Shown here in pieces: positions 1-7,453 of a stretch of DNA of 14,162 nucleotides (positions within the stretch are counted from its first letter, which is position 1; every line of letters begins with the position of its first letter). Under the pieces are notes generated by a model, which made no database searches, had not been told where the DNA came from, and was given only the letters and a program-made list of their open reading frames with translations. This DNA comes from Lentisphaeria bacterium (lineage in GTDB: Bacteria > Verrucomicrobiota > Lentisphaeria > Oligosphaerales > Oligosphaeraceae), in assembly GCA_016303095.1 (NCBI GenBank), contig JAEDMH010000054.1, positions 1-14,162 of the forward strand, given 5' to 3'. A program made the position numbers and the translations under genes.

Positions 1-30
1 CTAGAAATCTAGAAATCTAGAAATCTAGAT
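1..30. repeat. 8-bp tandem repeat, about 3.75 copies
   Basis: The window opens with three exact copies of CTAGAAAT followed by a partial fourth (CTAGAT). The array is cut by the window edge, so its full length is unknown. It stands out as A/T-rich against a GC-rich background. No gene reads through it within the window. Its role is unknown; it may be a simple tandem repeat in the intergenic region upstream of the NifU-like gene. Confidence 0.8.
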
Positions 31-171
31 CCCGCCCATCGACCTGCCCTCTTTGGGTGGGCGTGGGGGATGCCGTTAGGCTAGGGGGGAGGTGTTATAT
101 TTTGCCGATTTCCAGAGCAGGGGGGCGAAGACGCCCCTCCCCCGTGTAGAAAGCAACAAGGAATTCCGAAG
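31..171 (+). other. 5' intergenic leader with two small hairpins
   Basis: No gene is seen here. An imperfect inverted repeat pairs CGCCCA (near 33-38) with TGGGCG (near 57-62) around a loop of about 18 bases; it has no T-tract, so I do not call it a terminator. A second, tighter hairpin lies at 122-137 (GGGGCG, loop AAGA, CGCCCC). A TATATT at 96-101 could be a -10 element, but I see no convincing -35. The ribosome binding site for the next gene is AAGGA at 158-162, nine bases before its ATG. Confidence 0.35.
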
Positions 172-873
172 ATGATTACCACCAAGGAAGTTGACAACAT
201 GTGCTGCGTGGCGAAGGGCTGCGACCATGGCCCTGCGCCGATTCCACAGGAAGGGCAGTGGACGCAAGTCCGCCAGATCAATGAGATTTCTGGTCTGACC
301 CATGGCGTGGGCTGGTGCGCCCCCCAGCAGGGTGCCTGCAAACTGACCCTGAATGTGAAGAAGGGGATCATTGTGGAAGCCCTGGTGGAGACCATTGGAT
401 GCAGTGGCATGACCCATTCCGCCGCCATGGCCGCGGAGATTCTGCCTGGCAAGACCATTTTGGAGGCGCTGAACACCGACTTGGTCTGCGACGCCATCAA
501 CACCGCCATGCGGGAGCTTTACCTTCAGATTGTCTACGGACGCACCCAGAGCGCCTTCTCCGAGAATGGTCTCTCCGTGGGCGCCGGCCTGGAGGATCTG
601 GGCAAGGGTCTGCGCAGCCAGGTGGGCACCATGTATTCCACCCAGCTCAAGGGCGTCCGCTATCTGGAGATGGCCGAGGGCTATGTGAAGCGGGTGGCCC
701 TGGACAAGGACAGCCAGGTCATTGGCTACGAGTTTGTGAAGGTGGGCCCCATGATGGAAGCCATCAAGCAGGGCATGGACGCCAACGAGGCCGTGAAGAA
801 GTTCACGGGCACCTACGGACGCTTCACCCCCGAGGCTGGCGCCGTCAAGTACATCGACCCCCGTCACGAATAA
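172..873 (+). CDS. NifU/IscU-like iron-sulfur scaffold-type protein, partner of GGGtGRT protein
   Basis: A 233-residue cytoplasmic protein related to the NifU N-terminal/IscU scaffold fold, on which Fe-S clusters are assembled in better-known relatives. The recognisable core is the segment around C77 (GCSGMTHSAAMAAEIL, then PGKT and EAL), which matches the IscU pattern of GC, small residues and a GKT..EAL helix. Other cysteines that could bind metal are C11, C12, C17, C49, C56 and C106. It is longer than IscU (about 130 residues): a Cys-rich N-terminus is added and the C-terminal half is unfamiliar. The ATG at 172 has AAGGA nine bases upstream. It is followed after 20 bases by the GGGtGRT gene, so the two are very probably co-transcribed. 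General Fe-S assembly is not proven: no cysteine desulfurase gene is nearby, and the protein may serve only its partner. Confidence 0.75.
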   Translation: MITTKEVDNMCCVAKGCDHGPAPIPQEGQWTQVRQINEISGLTHGVGWCAPQQGACKLTLNVKKGIIVEALVETIGCSGMTHSAAMAAEILPGKTILEALNTDLVCDAINTAMRELYLQIVYGRTQSAFSENGLSVGAGLEDLGKGLRSQVGTMYSTQLKGVRYLEMAEGYVKRVALDKDSQVIGYEFVKVGPMMEAIKQGMDANEAVKKFTGTYGRFTPEAGAVKYIDPRHE

Positions 874-893
874 TTTAGGGAGGCAGGAAGAAA

Positions 894-1892
894 ATGGCTT
901 TGTTCGAGAATTACGAGCGTCGGATTCCTCAGATTGAGAAGGTCTGTGCGCAGTATGGCATCAAGGATCTGGAGTCCGCCCGGCAGATGTGCCTGGACAA
1001 GGGCTTCGATCCCTACAAGATCACCGAGGGCATCCAGCCCATTTGCTTCGAGAACGCCAAGTGGGCCTATGTCCTGGGTGCTGCCATCGCCATGAAGAAG
1101 GGATGCACCAAGGCCGCCGACGCCGCCAAGGCCATCGGCGAGGGTCTGCAGGCCTTCTGCATCCCCGGCTCTGTGGCCGATGACCGGAAGGTGGGTCTGG
1201 GCCATGGCAACCTGGCCTCCATGCTGCTGAGCGAGGACACCAAGTGCTTCGCCTTCCTGGCGGGCCACGAGTCCTTCGCCGCCGCCGAGGGCGCCATTGG
1301 CATCGCCACCAAGGCCAACCGGGTGCGCAAGGAACCCCTCCGGGTCATCCTCAACGGTCTGGGCAAGGACGCCGCCTACATCATCAGCCGCATCAACGGC
1401 TTCACCAGCGTGGAGACCAAGTTCGACTACTTCACCGGCGAGTTGAAGGTGGTGAAGGAGACCGCCTTCTCCGACGGTCCCCGGGCTGCTGTGCGCTGCT
1501 ATGGCGCCGATGACGTCCGGGAGGGCGTGGCCATCATGTGGAAGGAGGATGTGGATGTGTCCATCACCGGAAACTCCACCAATCCCACCCGCTTCCAGCA
1601 CCCGGTGGCGGGCACCTACAAGAAGGAGCGCGTCCTGGCGGGCAAGAAGTACTTCTCCGTGGCCTCCGGCGGCGGCACGGGGCGTACTCTCCATCCGGAC
1701 AACATGGCGGCGGGTCCTGCCTCCTATGGCTTCACCGACACCCTGGGCCGGATGCACTCCGACGCCCAGTTCGCCGGTTCCAGCTCCGTGCCTGCCCACG
1801 TGGAAATGATGGGCTTCCTGGGCATCGGCAACAATCCCATGGTGGGCGCTACCGTTTCCGTGGCCGTGGCCGTGGAAGAAGCCATGAAATAG
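894..1892 (+). CDS. GGGtGRT-family protein of unknown function
   Basis: A 332-residue soluble protein of the GGGtGRT family (a Pfam family named for its motif). The signature is exact here: GGGTGRT at residues 259-265, followed by LHPDN. No signal peptide or membrane segment is visible. The biochemical function of the family is not known to me. In other genomes the gene commonly sits beside a NifU-like gene, as here (20-base gap), which suggests an Fe-S or metal-linked job. The start is well placed, with purine-rich GGGAGG and AGGAAG just upstream. All lysine codons except the last are AAG, and Ala/Gly codons are almost all GCC/GGC; such bias suggests high expression. Cysteines are present but I see no ferredoxin-type CxxC cluster motif. 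Confidence 0.9.
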   Translation: MALFENYERRIPQIEKVCAQYGIKDLESARQMCLDKGFDPYKITEGIQPICFENAKWAYVLGAAIAMKKGCTKAADAAKAIGEGLQAFCIPGSVADDRKVGLGHGNLASMLLSEDTKCFAFLAGHESFAAAEGAIGIATKANRVRKEPLRVILNGLGKDAAYIISRINGFTSVETKFDYFTGELKVVKETAFSDGPRAAVRCYGADDVREGVAIMWKEDVDVSITGNSTNPTRFQHPVAGTYKKERVLAGKKYFSVASGGGTGRTLHPDNMAAGPASYGFTDTLGRMHSDAQFAGSSSVPAHVEMMGFLGIGNNPMVGATVSVAVAVEEAMK

Positions 1893-2192
1893 GTTCCCTG
1901 CCACGAAAGGCGACGCCCCTGGTATATCCCTCCCGCCCGTCCTTCTCCCCTCTGGGAGGCGGGGAGTCCGGGAAAGGGGTGTCCGCCTTTCTCCTTGGGA
2001 GAGTTTCTCTCTCCGGTCTTTCCTCATTCGGCGTTCTCCTCCCAGGGAGGGGGGTGCCGAGGGAAGGAAGGCGTGATCCGCCCCCGCACCTCCTTAGGCC
2101 TGCGTCGGGCGGCGTTTTGATTTTTCGGGGACGAGGGCGTTTTCCTTCCTTCCCCTGGATTTTCCTCCCGTTCTCCCTGCCTCCGCTGTCCT
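1893..2192 (+). other. 300-base intergenic stretch, pyrimidine-rich, small hairpins, no gene
   Basis: I see no coding gene; reading frames passing through it lack family features. The + strand is strongly C/T-rich with short G/A arms that can fold: CTCCCC 1945-1950 with GGGGAG 1961-1966; TCTCC 1990-1994 with GGAGA 1998-2002, followed by T/C-rich sequence; and CCTCCC 2038-2043 with GGGAGG 2045-2050. A weak hairpin GCCTG/CGGGC (2098-2110) is followed by interrupted T-runs (2115-2125) and could be a poor terminator. Transcription of the upstream pair probably ends somewhere here and that of thiI starts, but I cannot name a promoter. Confidence 0.5.
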
Positions 2193-3488
2193 ATGTCCAT
2201 GCGTCCCTGGCAACCCTTTTTGCCCTACAACGCCGTCTGCTGCCGATATAGCGAGATTGGCACCAAAGGGCGGAACCGGGGGAGTTTTGTGCGTCGTCTT
2301 GTGGAGGGGTTGGGGCGTTCTCTGGGGGAATCCTTTGCCTCTCCCCGCTTTGAGGTAGAGCGGGGCAGGGTGTATTTGTATCCTGGCAGGGAGCAGGGCG
2401 GTCTTCTCACCCGGGAACAGTGGGAGGCGTTGCGTCGGGAAATTCCCAATCTTCCCGGCATAGCCTCCGTTTCTCCTGGTTGGCACTGTCCTCGCACCTT
2501 GGAGGCCCTTCAGGAGTATGTATGGCGCACCCTTCCCCAGGTGGTGGAGGCCTTCCTGGCCACCCATTCCCCGGAGGAACGGACCTACGCCATGCGGGTG
2601 AACCGGTGTGACAAGTCCTTCCCCTTGCACTCCGACGAAATCGAGAAGGGCTTTGCGGAGGAGGTGTTCCGGCGGTGGCCCCAGCTGACCTTGGATCTGA
2701 AGAAGCCGGCCCTTCGCATCGGGGTGGATCTCCGCCCCAGCGGCATCTTCGTGGACTACGAACGCATTCCCGGCCCGGGCGGTCTGCCGGCCGGCTCCGG
2801 CGGACAGGCGCTGGCCCTTCTCTCCGGGGGCATCGACTCCCCCGTGGCCTGCTATGAGATGATCCGCCGGGGCACCAACGTGGATTTCGTCACCTTTCAC
2901 AGCGCCCCCTACACCCCGGAGGCCGGCCTGACCAAAATCTGCGATCTGGCCCGCATTCTCAATCATTTTCAGCATCGAGGCCGGGTGGTGGCCGTCAATC
3001 TCCTGCCCTTTCAGAAGGCGGTGCGGGACAATTGCGAGGAGAAGTTCCGCACGGTGCTTTACCGCCGCAGCATGATGCGTTTGGCTTCCGTGGTGGCCCG
3101 GCACTTTCAGGACGAGGCTTTGGTCACCGGGGAGAATCTGGGGCAAGTGGCCAGTCAGACCCTGACCAACATGAGAGTCATCCAGGAGGCCAGTCCCATG
3201 ATGATTCTCCGCCCCCTCCTGGTCTACGACAAGTTGGACATCATGGCGGTGGCCCGGAAGATCGGCACGCTGGATCTTTCCCAGATTCCCGTGCCCGATT
3301 CCTGCACCATCTTCGCGCCGGCCTCTCCCGCCACCGCCGCCTCCCTGGCCCTGGTGAAGGCCAACGAAGCACGCCTGGATCTGCCCGCCCTCCTTCAGGA
3401 GTGCCTGCGCCAGACCACCATCATGAGCACCGTCACCTACCAGGCCCATCCCTTCCCGGAACTCCTGGAGCAGCCCCTCGCCCTATGA
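2193..3488 (+). CDS. thiI: tRNA 4-thiouridine synthase ThiI (no rhodanese domain)
   Basis: ThiI uses ATP to activate tRNA uridine-8 and inserts sulfur to give s4U; in some bacteria it also supplies sulfur for thiazole synthesis. The 431 residues show the expected order: an N-terminal ferredoxin-like segment (RYSEIGTKGRN near residues 18-28), a THUMP region (to about 170, including MRVNRCDKSFP), then the PP-loop ATPase with the signature SGGIDSPVA starting at S211. The conserved cysteine of the family is C371 in the segment PDSCTIFAP. The protein ends soon after, so the C-terminal rhodanese domain of E. coli ThiI (482 residues) is absent, as in many Firmicutes and archaea; sulfur must reach C371 another way. 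No good Shine-Dalgarno precedes 2193; the ATG at 2199 in the same frame is an alternative start. Its stop overlaps the rlmN start (ATGA), implying translational coupling. Confidence 0.93.
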   Translation: MSMRPWQPFLPYNAVCCRYSEIGTKGRNRGSFVRRLVEGLGRSLGESFASPRFEVERGRVYLYPGREQGGLLTREQWEALRREIPNLPGIASVSPGWHCPRTLEALQEYVWRTLPQVVEAFLATHSPEERTYAMRVNRCDKSFPLHSDEIEKGFAEEVFRRWPQLTLDLKKPALRIGVDLRPSGIFVDYERIPGPGGLPAGSGGQALALLSGGIDSPVACYEMIRRGTNVDFVTFHSAPYTPEAGLTKICDLARILNHFQHRGRVVAVNLLPFQKAVRDNCEEKFRTVLYRRSMMRLASVVARHFQDEALVTGENLGQVASQTLTNMRVIQEASPMMILRPLLVYDKLDIMAVARKIGTLDLSQIPVPDSCTIFAPASPATAASLALVKANEARLDLPALLQECLRQTTIMSTVTYQAHPFPELLEQPLAL

Positions 3489-4540
3489 ACCTCAAGGATT
3501 TCCTGGCTTCGGAACAGGGCAGGGCGCAACTCAAGGAGTGGGGAGAACCCGATTTCCGCCTGCGGCAGCTGAACCAGTGGACCCTGGAACGCTTCGCCGC
3601 CTCCTATGAGGAAATGACGAATCTCCCCAGGGAGCTTCGGCAGCGCCTGGCCCAGGTGGCGTCTCCTTTTGCCTTGGAAGTGGTGGAGCGCCTTCAGGAT
3701 CCCTCGGACGGCACGGTGAAATGGCTCTCCCGGCTGGAGGATGGCCATACGGTGGAGACGGTGCTTCTCCGGGTGCCGGAGCGCACCACCGTGTGCCTCT
3801 CCACCCAAGTGGGCTGTCCGGTGCGCTGCGTCTTTTGCGCCAGCGGGCGAAATGGCCTGGTGCGCAACCTCACGGCCGGAGAGATCATGGATCAGGTGAT
3901 GCTGGCCAACCGGGAGGCGGGAAAACGGGTGGACAACATTGTGGTGATGGGCATGGGAGAACCCCTGTTGAATCTGGAGGCCCTGGTCCCCGCCCTGGAG
4001 CGCATTGCCTTCGGGGTTCGCCACGTGACCATCTCCACCAGCGGGATCGTTCCCGGCATCTTGAAGCTGGCCCGGCTGGCCGAGGAGGCCTCCTCCTCCC
4101 CCCTCTCCCGCAACTGGAATCTGGCCCTCTCCCTGCACGGCGTGGATGACGAAAGCCGAGCCCGCATCATCCCCCCCCATCACCGCTATCCCCTGGCGGA
4201 GATCTTCCAGGCCTGCCGGGTGCACCGGGAGAAGACCGGACGGATGCTGACTCTGGAATACGCCTTGGTGCGCGGCCAGAACGACAGCGTGGCGGCCCAG
4301 CGACGTTTGGCGGAGATCGCCCGGGAGCTTCGGGCCAAGGTGAATCTCATTCCCTGCAATCCCAATGCCAGTGTCCTGGAGGCGCCAGAACTGCGGCGAT
4401 GCCGCCAATGGGCCGAGGAGCTTTCCGCCCGGGGCGTCCAGGCCACTCTCCGGCACTCCCGGGGACAGGCCATCTTGGCGGCTTGCGGACAGCTGCGTCA
4501 GCAGTGGCAGCGCCAAAGGTCCCAGGAGGCGGGAGGCTGA
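3485..4540 (+). CDS. rlmN: RlmN-type radical SAM 23S rRNA (A2503-C2)-methyltransferase
   Basis: A 351-residue radical SAM enzyme of the RlmN/Cfr family, which methylates C2 of A2503 in 23S rRNA and, for RlmN, A37 of some tRNAs. The [4Fe-4S] motif CxxxCxxC is C111, C115, C118 (VGCPVRCVFCASG). C104 lies seven residues before, as the resolving C118 does in E. coli RlmN. The methyl-carrying cysteine is C334 in LAACGQL. MGMGEPL near residue 160 is the family GEPL motif. The start at 3485 overlaps the thiI stop by four bases. The usual acidic pair before the C-terminal Cys (GDDI-AACGQL in E. coli) reads GQAI here, a small departure. Cfr, which methylates C8, is an alternative family member, but housekeeping context beside thiI favours RlmN. 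Confidence 0.9.
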   Translation: MNLKDFLASEQGRAQLKEWGEPDFRLRQLNQWTLERFAASYEEMTNLPRELRQRLAQVASPFALEVVERLQDPSDGTVKWLSRLEDGHTVETVLLRVPERTTVCLSTQVGCPVRCVFCASGRNGLVRNLTAGEIMDQVMLANREAGKRVDNIVVMGMGEPLLNLEALVPALERIAFGVRHVTISTSGIVPGILKLARLAEEASSSPLSRNWNLALSLHGVDDESRARIIPPHHRYPLAEIFQACRVHREKTGRMLTLEYALVRGQNDSVAAQRRLAEIARELRAKVNLIPCNPNASVLEAPELRRCRQWAEELSARGVQATLRHSRGQAILAACGQLRQQWQRQRSQEAGG

Positions 4541-4609
4541 ACCCATTTCCCTTCTTTTTTCCCATCGCCTTTCCCTTCCCTCCCACCCCTTTTTCATGAG
4601 GAGAAAACC

Positions 4610-5215
4610 ATGAAACGATTCCTTTCTGTTTTATTCTGTCTGTTTTTTGCCGTCACCACTCTCCACACCCAAGAGGAACCCAAGAAAATGCCTGAAAAAG
4701 AAGCCAATCCCGTTGTCCGGATCATGACCACCAAGGGGGACATGATGGTGGAGCTCTACGAAGACCAGTGCCCCAACACGGTGGCCAATTTCATCACCCT
4801 GGCGGAATCCGGATTCTACCGTGGACACTCCTTCCATCGGGTGATTCCCGGTTTCATGGCCCAGGGCGGATGCCCCTTCTCCCGGGAAGGCGCTATCGGC
4901 ACCCCCGGCACCGGCGATCCCGGATACCGCTTCGCCGACGAGTTCAACAAGGAACTGCGTCACCAGGGGCGTGGCATCCTCTCCATGGCCAACTCCGGCC
5001 CCAATACCAATGGCAGCCAGTTCTTCATCACCTTCACCGACACCCCCTGGCTGGATAACCACCACACGGTCTTCGGCAAGGTGATCGGCGGCTTGGAAGT
5101 CCTGGATGCCCTGGAGAACATCGGCTCCCAGAGCGGACGCTGCAAGGAGCGGGTCATCTTCAATGTCGAAGTGGTCAGCAAGCGAAACCACGAGTATACG
5201 GTGAAAAAACTCTAG
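4610..5215 (+). CDS. exported cyclophilin-type peptidyl-prolyl cis-trans isomerase
   Basis: A 201-residue prolyl isomerase of the cyclophilin family, which speeds cis/trans isomerisation at proline during protein folding. Family motifs are all present: FHRVIPGFMAQGG with the catalytic Arg (near residues 75-87), a DEF segment after a GY turn, SMANSGPNTNGSQFF with the active-site Gln/Phe residues, and WLDNHHTVFGKV with the tryptophan loop. The first 20 or so residues (MKRFLSVLFCLFFAVTTLHT) form a signal peptide with no lipobox at its end, so the mature enzyme is probably periplasmic. A strong ribosome site, GAGGAG at 4598-4603, lies six bases before ATG. The 70-base gap after rlmN holds no clear terminator. 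It could assist folding of the envelope proteins coded downstream; this is inference. Confidence 0.93.
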   Translation: MKRFLSVLFCLFFAVTTLHTQEEPKKMPEKEANPVVRIMTTKGDMMVELYEDQCPNTVANFITLAESGFYRGHSFHRVIPGFMAQGGCPFSREGAIGTPGTGDPGYRFADEFNKELRHQGRGILSMANSGPNTNGSQFFITFTDTPWLDNHHTVFGKVIGGLEVLDALENIGSQSGRCKERVIFNVEVVSKRNHEYTVKKL

Positions 5216-5221
5216 GGGAAG

Positions 5222-5258
5222 CAGACCCTGGACGGTCTGGACCTCTTCTCTGTCTTTT
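5222..5258 (+). terminator. possible weak terminator or attenuator after the cyclophilin gene
   Basis: An inverted repeat CAGACC (5222-5227) and GGTCTG (5234-5239) forms a 6-bp stem with a 6-base loop, followed by T/C-rich sequence ending in TCTTTT just before the next start codon. The T-tract is interrupted and distant, so termination would be partial at best. Confidence 0.3.
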
Positions 5259-5260
5259 CC

Positions 5261-7432
5261 ATGGGTGTTTCCCCCTTCCGGCACTCTCATCCCCTTCTCT
5301 GGGGAATTTCGGTCTTGGCCTTGGCTTTGGCCGTCTCTTGCCGTACCCTCACGGCTCCTCCGGGATACGTCTCCCGGGGGAGCGGCACGGCGGGGCGCAT
5401 CGAGTTCCCGGAGGAAGTCTCCCTGGAGGCCCAGTATGCCTTGCTGGCCTGGTATGGGGCGCAGTATGGGCAGGAAGCGCGCCTGCGGGCAGGGGAGACC
5501 TTTGGACTAGTGCACAACGCCCTCAATGACCGGGCGTTGCTTTTGCGGGGCATGGCGGCCCAGGCCTTGGTGGGACGCTATCCCGGCTTTGCCTACATTC
5601 CTCCCCAGGGCGGGGTGGCCTTCCTCTATGAGAGCCTGGGGGAGCGGGAGGATTTTGGGGAAATGGAAGCGATGCTGGCCCGTTGTCGCCAGACTCTGGA
5701 GACCCGTCGATACCTGGAAGTGCCCGTCCAGGAGTGCCGCCGCTTCCTCGCTCAGACCACCAATGGGGACGAGAATGTTCTCTTTGCCCAGTGGGCATCC
5801 CAGCATCCCCGGCTGGAAATTGATTTTTCCGACGAACAGAATCTCCGTCTTCTGGAGCGTTGCCGCCAAGCGGTGATTCTCAAGGCCCATTTGGTGGAGA
5901 CCATGGATTTTGTGCAGGCGCATCTCCAGGAGGGGGCAAGGGCGGAGGAGGTGCTGGCCCAGTTGGATCAAAGAACCCGGGAGATGCCGCCCCTGGCGGA
6001 TTTGGGGGTGTTGGGGGACAGGAAAACCCTGCCCCGGTGGGAGAAGCTCCTGGAGGAGGCGCCGGGAATCCTGGTGGAAGCCGCGGTCAACCTATGGCGC
6101 GGGGACAACGGGGCGCAGTATGAGGAAGTCATGAGTCAGGCCATGGGGCAATGGGATCGGGATTTGCGGCTTCAGAAGGCCGCCCGGGGTCTGTGGCAGG
6201 CCATGGAGAGGAATTTGGGCGAGGCTTTTCTGGCCCGGAAGGAGGCCTTGGCCCGGGAGTGTAAGGAGACGGGGAAGCGGGGGGACTTTGCCCAGGAGAT
6301 TCACCGTTTGCGGAAGCGGGCGGGGGAGTTGGCCGCGGGGAACGCGGGAACTTGGGAGTGCTATGCCCGTTTGGGGCGCACGGAGGAATTGGTCGCCCTC
6401 CTCCGGGAGAAGGCGGAGAGTCTGATCCCCGAGGCTTGCCGTTTCTATCTGGCCCGCCAGAGGGAGTGTCTGGCCGAGGGGCGCCCCGCCTCCGCCTTGG
6501 CCCTGGAGGAGATTCTGGGGGAATTGGCGGGCGGCGCGGTGGAGGCTTCCTCGCCGGTGGCCTCCCAGGCCCGGGAGGCATTGGCCTCCCTCCCTCCTGT
6601 CTACGGATTGAGACTGGGGGATTTCACGGGAAGGGAGCCGGGGCAGGGCGACAGTTGGCGTCGTGATTTGGGGTTTGCCTTGTCCGAGGCGTTTTCCCGT
6701 TGGAAGGCGGGGGGGATGCTGCGCCTCCTGGAATCCCGTGAGGGGGGGGAGGAACTGGGGCTGGTGTGGCATCTGGGCCAGGGAGAATTGCTGGAGTATC
6801 AGCCGGGGGAGGTGGAGATGCAGAAGCGCACCGAGGTGCGGTGGCAGTACGGGGAGCCGCGCCTGGAAGAAGGAGGGGACTACGCTTTTCTCCAGCCCCT
6901 TTGGCGCCAGGAGGTGGAGGTGGTGCAGGCAAGTCGGGTGGGACATGTCCGCCTGCGGGGACTTCTCCAGGGGGGAGACCTTGCCAGCCCGGTGGAGGTG
7001 AATGCCTTCTGCCCCAGAATTTTCCACCAGGAGAATCTTCTTTCCTCTCAGCTCCAGGAGACCCTCCGTTGCCAAGACCAGCGCCAGCTGAAGCCGGTGA
7101 CGCCCCAGGAACCCCTCCGCCGGGAGAGAATTTGGTCCGCAGGAGAAATGCTGGACTACGCACGGCAGAATGCCTTGGGAGAATTTCTCCGATGCCTCAT
7201 GGCCTCTCTCCTGGAGAACATTCCCCGGGAACTCTCCCTTCGTTCCCTTTCCGCCAAAGACCGGGCCGAGGCTTTCCTGCGCATGGCTTGGCTCCTGGAT
7301 TCCCTGGATTTCTCCCGGGATCCCGCCCTGGATTCCCTTCGCCAGCAGGGACGGGAACGGCTTCTTCTGGAAGGCCGAAGCCTCCTTTTGGAAGTGTGCC
7401 TTCCCACCCCCGATTCCGCCCCTTCCCCATAA
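5261..7432 (+). CDS. large predicted lipoprotein of unknown function
   Basis: A 723-residue protein I do not recognise. The N-terminus carries a hydrophobic stretch (LLWGISVLALALAVS) ending at C27; AVSC is a passable rather than ideal lipobox, so membrane anchoring is likely but not certain. Residues about 45-440 are Leu/Ala/Glu/Arg-rich and look like helical repeats of the TPR-like kind, without a clear TPR consensus. Near residues 446-590 the character changes to a mixed region (YGLRLGDFTGREPG, then a helix, then RLLESREG and several beta-like stretches) that recalls the core of CsgG/FlgO-type proteins (beta strand ending in DF, helix, strand ending in E-R); this link is weak inference. The last 120 residues are again helical. 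No usual Shine-Dalgarno is seen at 5261. It lies 45 bases after the cyclophilin gene and 21 before DUF1015. Confidence 0.75.
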   Translation: MGVSPFRHSHPLLWGISVLALALAVSCRTLTAPPGYVSRGSGTAGRIEFPEEVSLEAQYALLAWYGAQYGQEARLRAGETFGLVHNALNDRALLLRGMAAQALVGRYPGFAYIPPQGGVAFLYESLGEREDFGEMEAMLARCRQTLETRRYLEVPVQECRRFLAQTTNGDENVLFAQWASQHPRLEIDFSDEQNLRLLERCRQAVILKAHLVETMDFVQAHLQEGARAEEVLAQLDQRTREMPPLADLGVLGDRKTLPRWEKLLEEAPGILVEAAVNLWRGDNGAQYEEVMSQAMGQWDRDLRLQKAARGLWQAMERNLGEAFLARKEALARECKETGKRGDFAQEIHRLRKRAGELAAGNAGTWECYARLGRTEELVALLREKAESLIPEACRFYLARQRECLAEGRPASALALEEILGELAGGAVEASSPVASQAREALASLPPVYGLRLGDFTGREPGQGDSWRRDLGFALSEAFSRWKAGGMLRLLESREGGEELGLVWHLGQGELLEYQPGEVEMQKRTEVRWQYGEPRLEEGGDYAFLQPLWRQEVEVVQASRVGHVRLRGLLQGGDLASPVEVNAFCPRIFHQENLLSSQLQETLRCQDQRQLKPVTPQEPLRRERIWSAGEMLDYARQNALGEFLRCLMASLLENIPRELSLRSLSAKDRAEAFLRMAWLLDSLDFSRDPALDSLRQQGRERLLLEGRSLLLEVCLPTPDSAPSP

Positions 7433-7453
7433 CCCCAACACAAAATATCCCTC

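Noticed and set aside
2094..3449. 451-codon open frame on the minus strand opposite thiI
   Set aside because: The + strand reading is clearly ThiI with its PP-loop signature; the antisense product has no recognisable feature.
3032..3484. Possible N-terminal extension of RlmN into thiI
   Set aside because: The upstream part is an out-of-frame reading of thiI and has no RlmN similarity; the ATG at 3485 gives the normal family length and an ATGA overlap.
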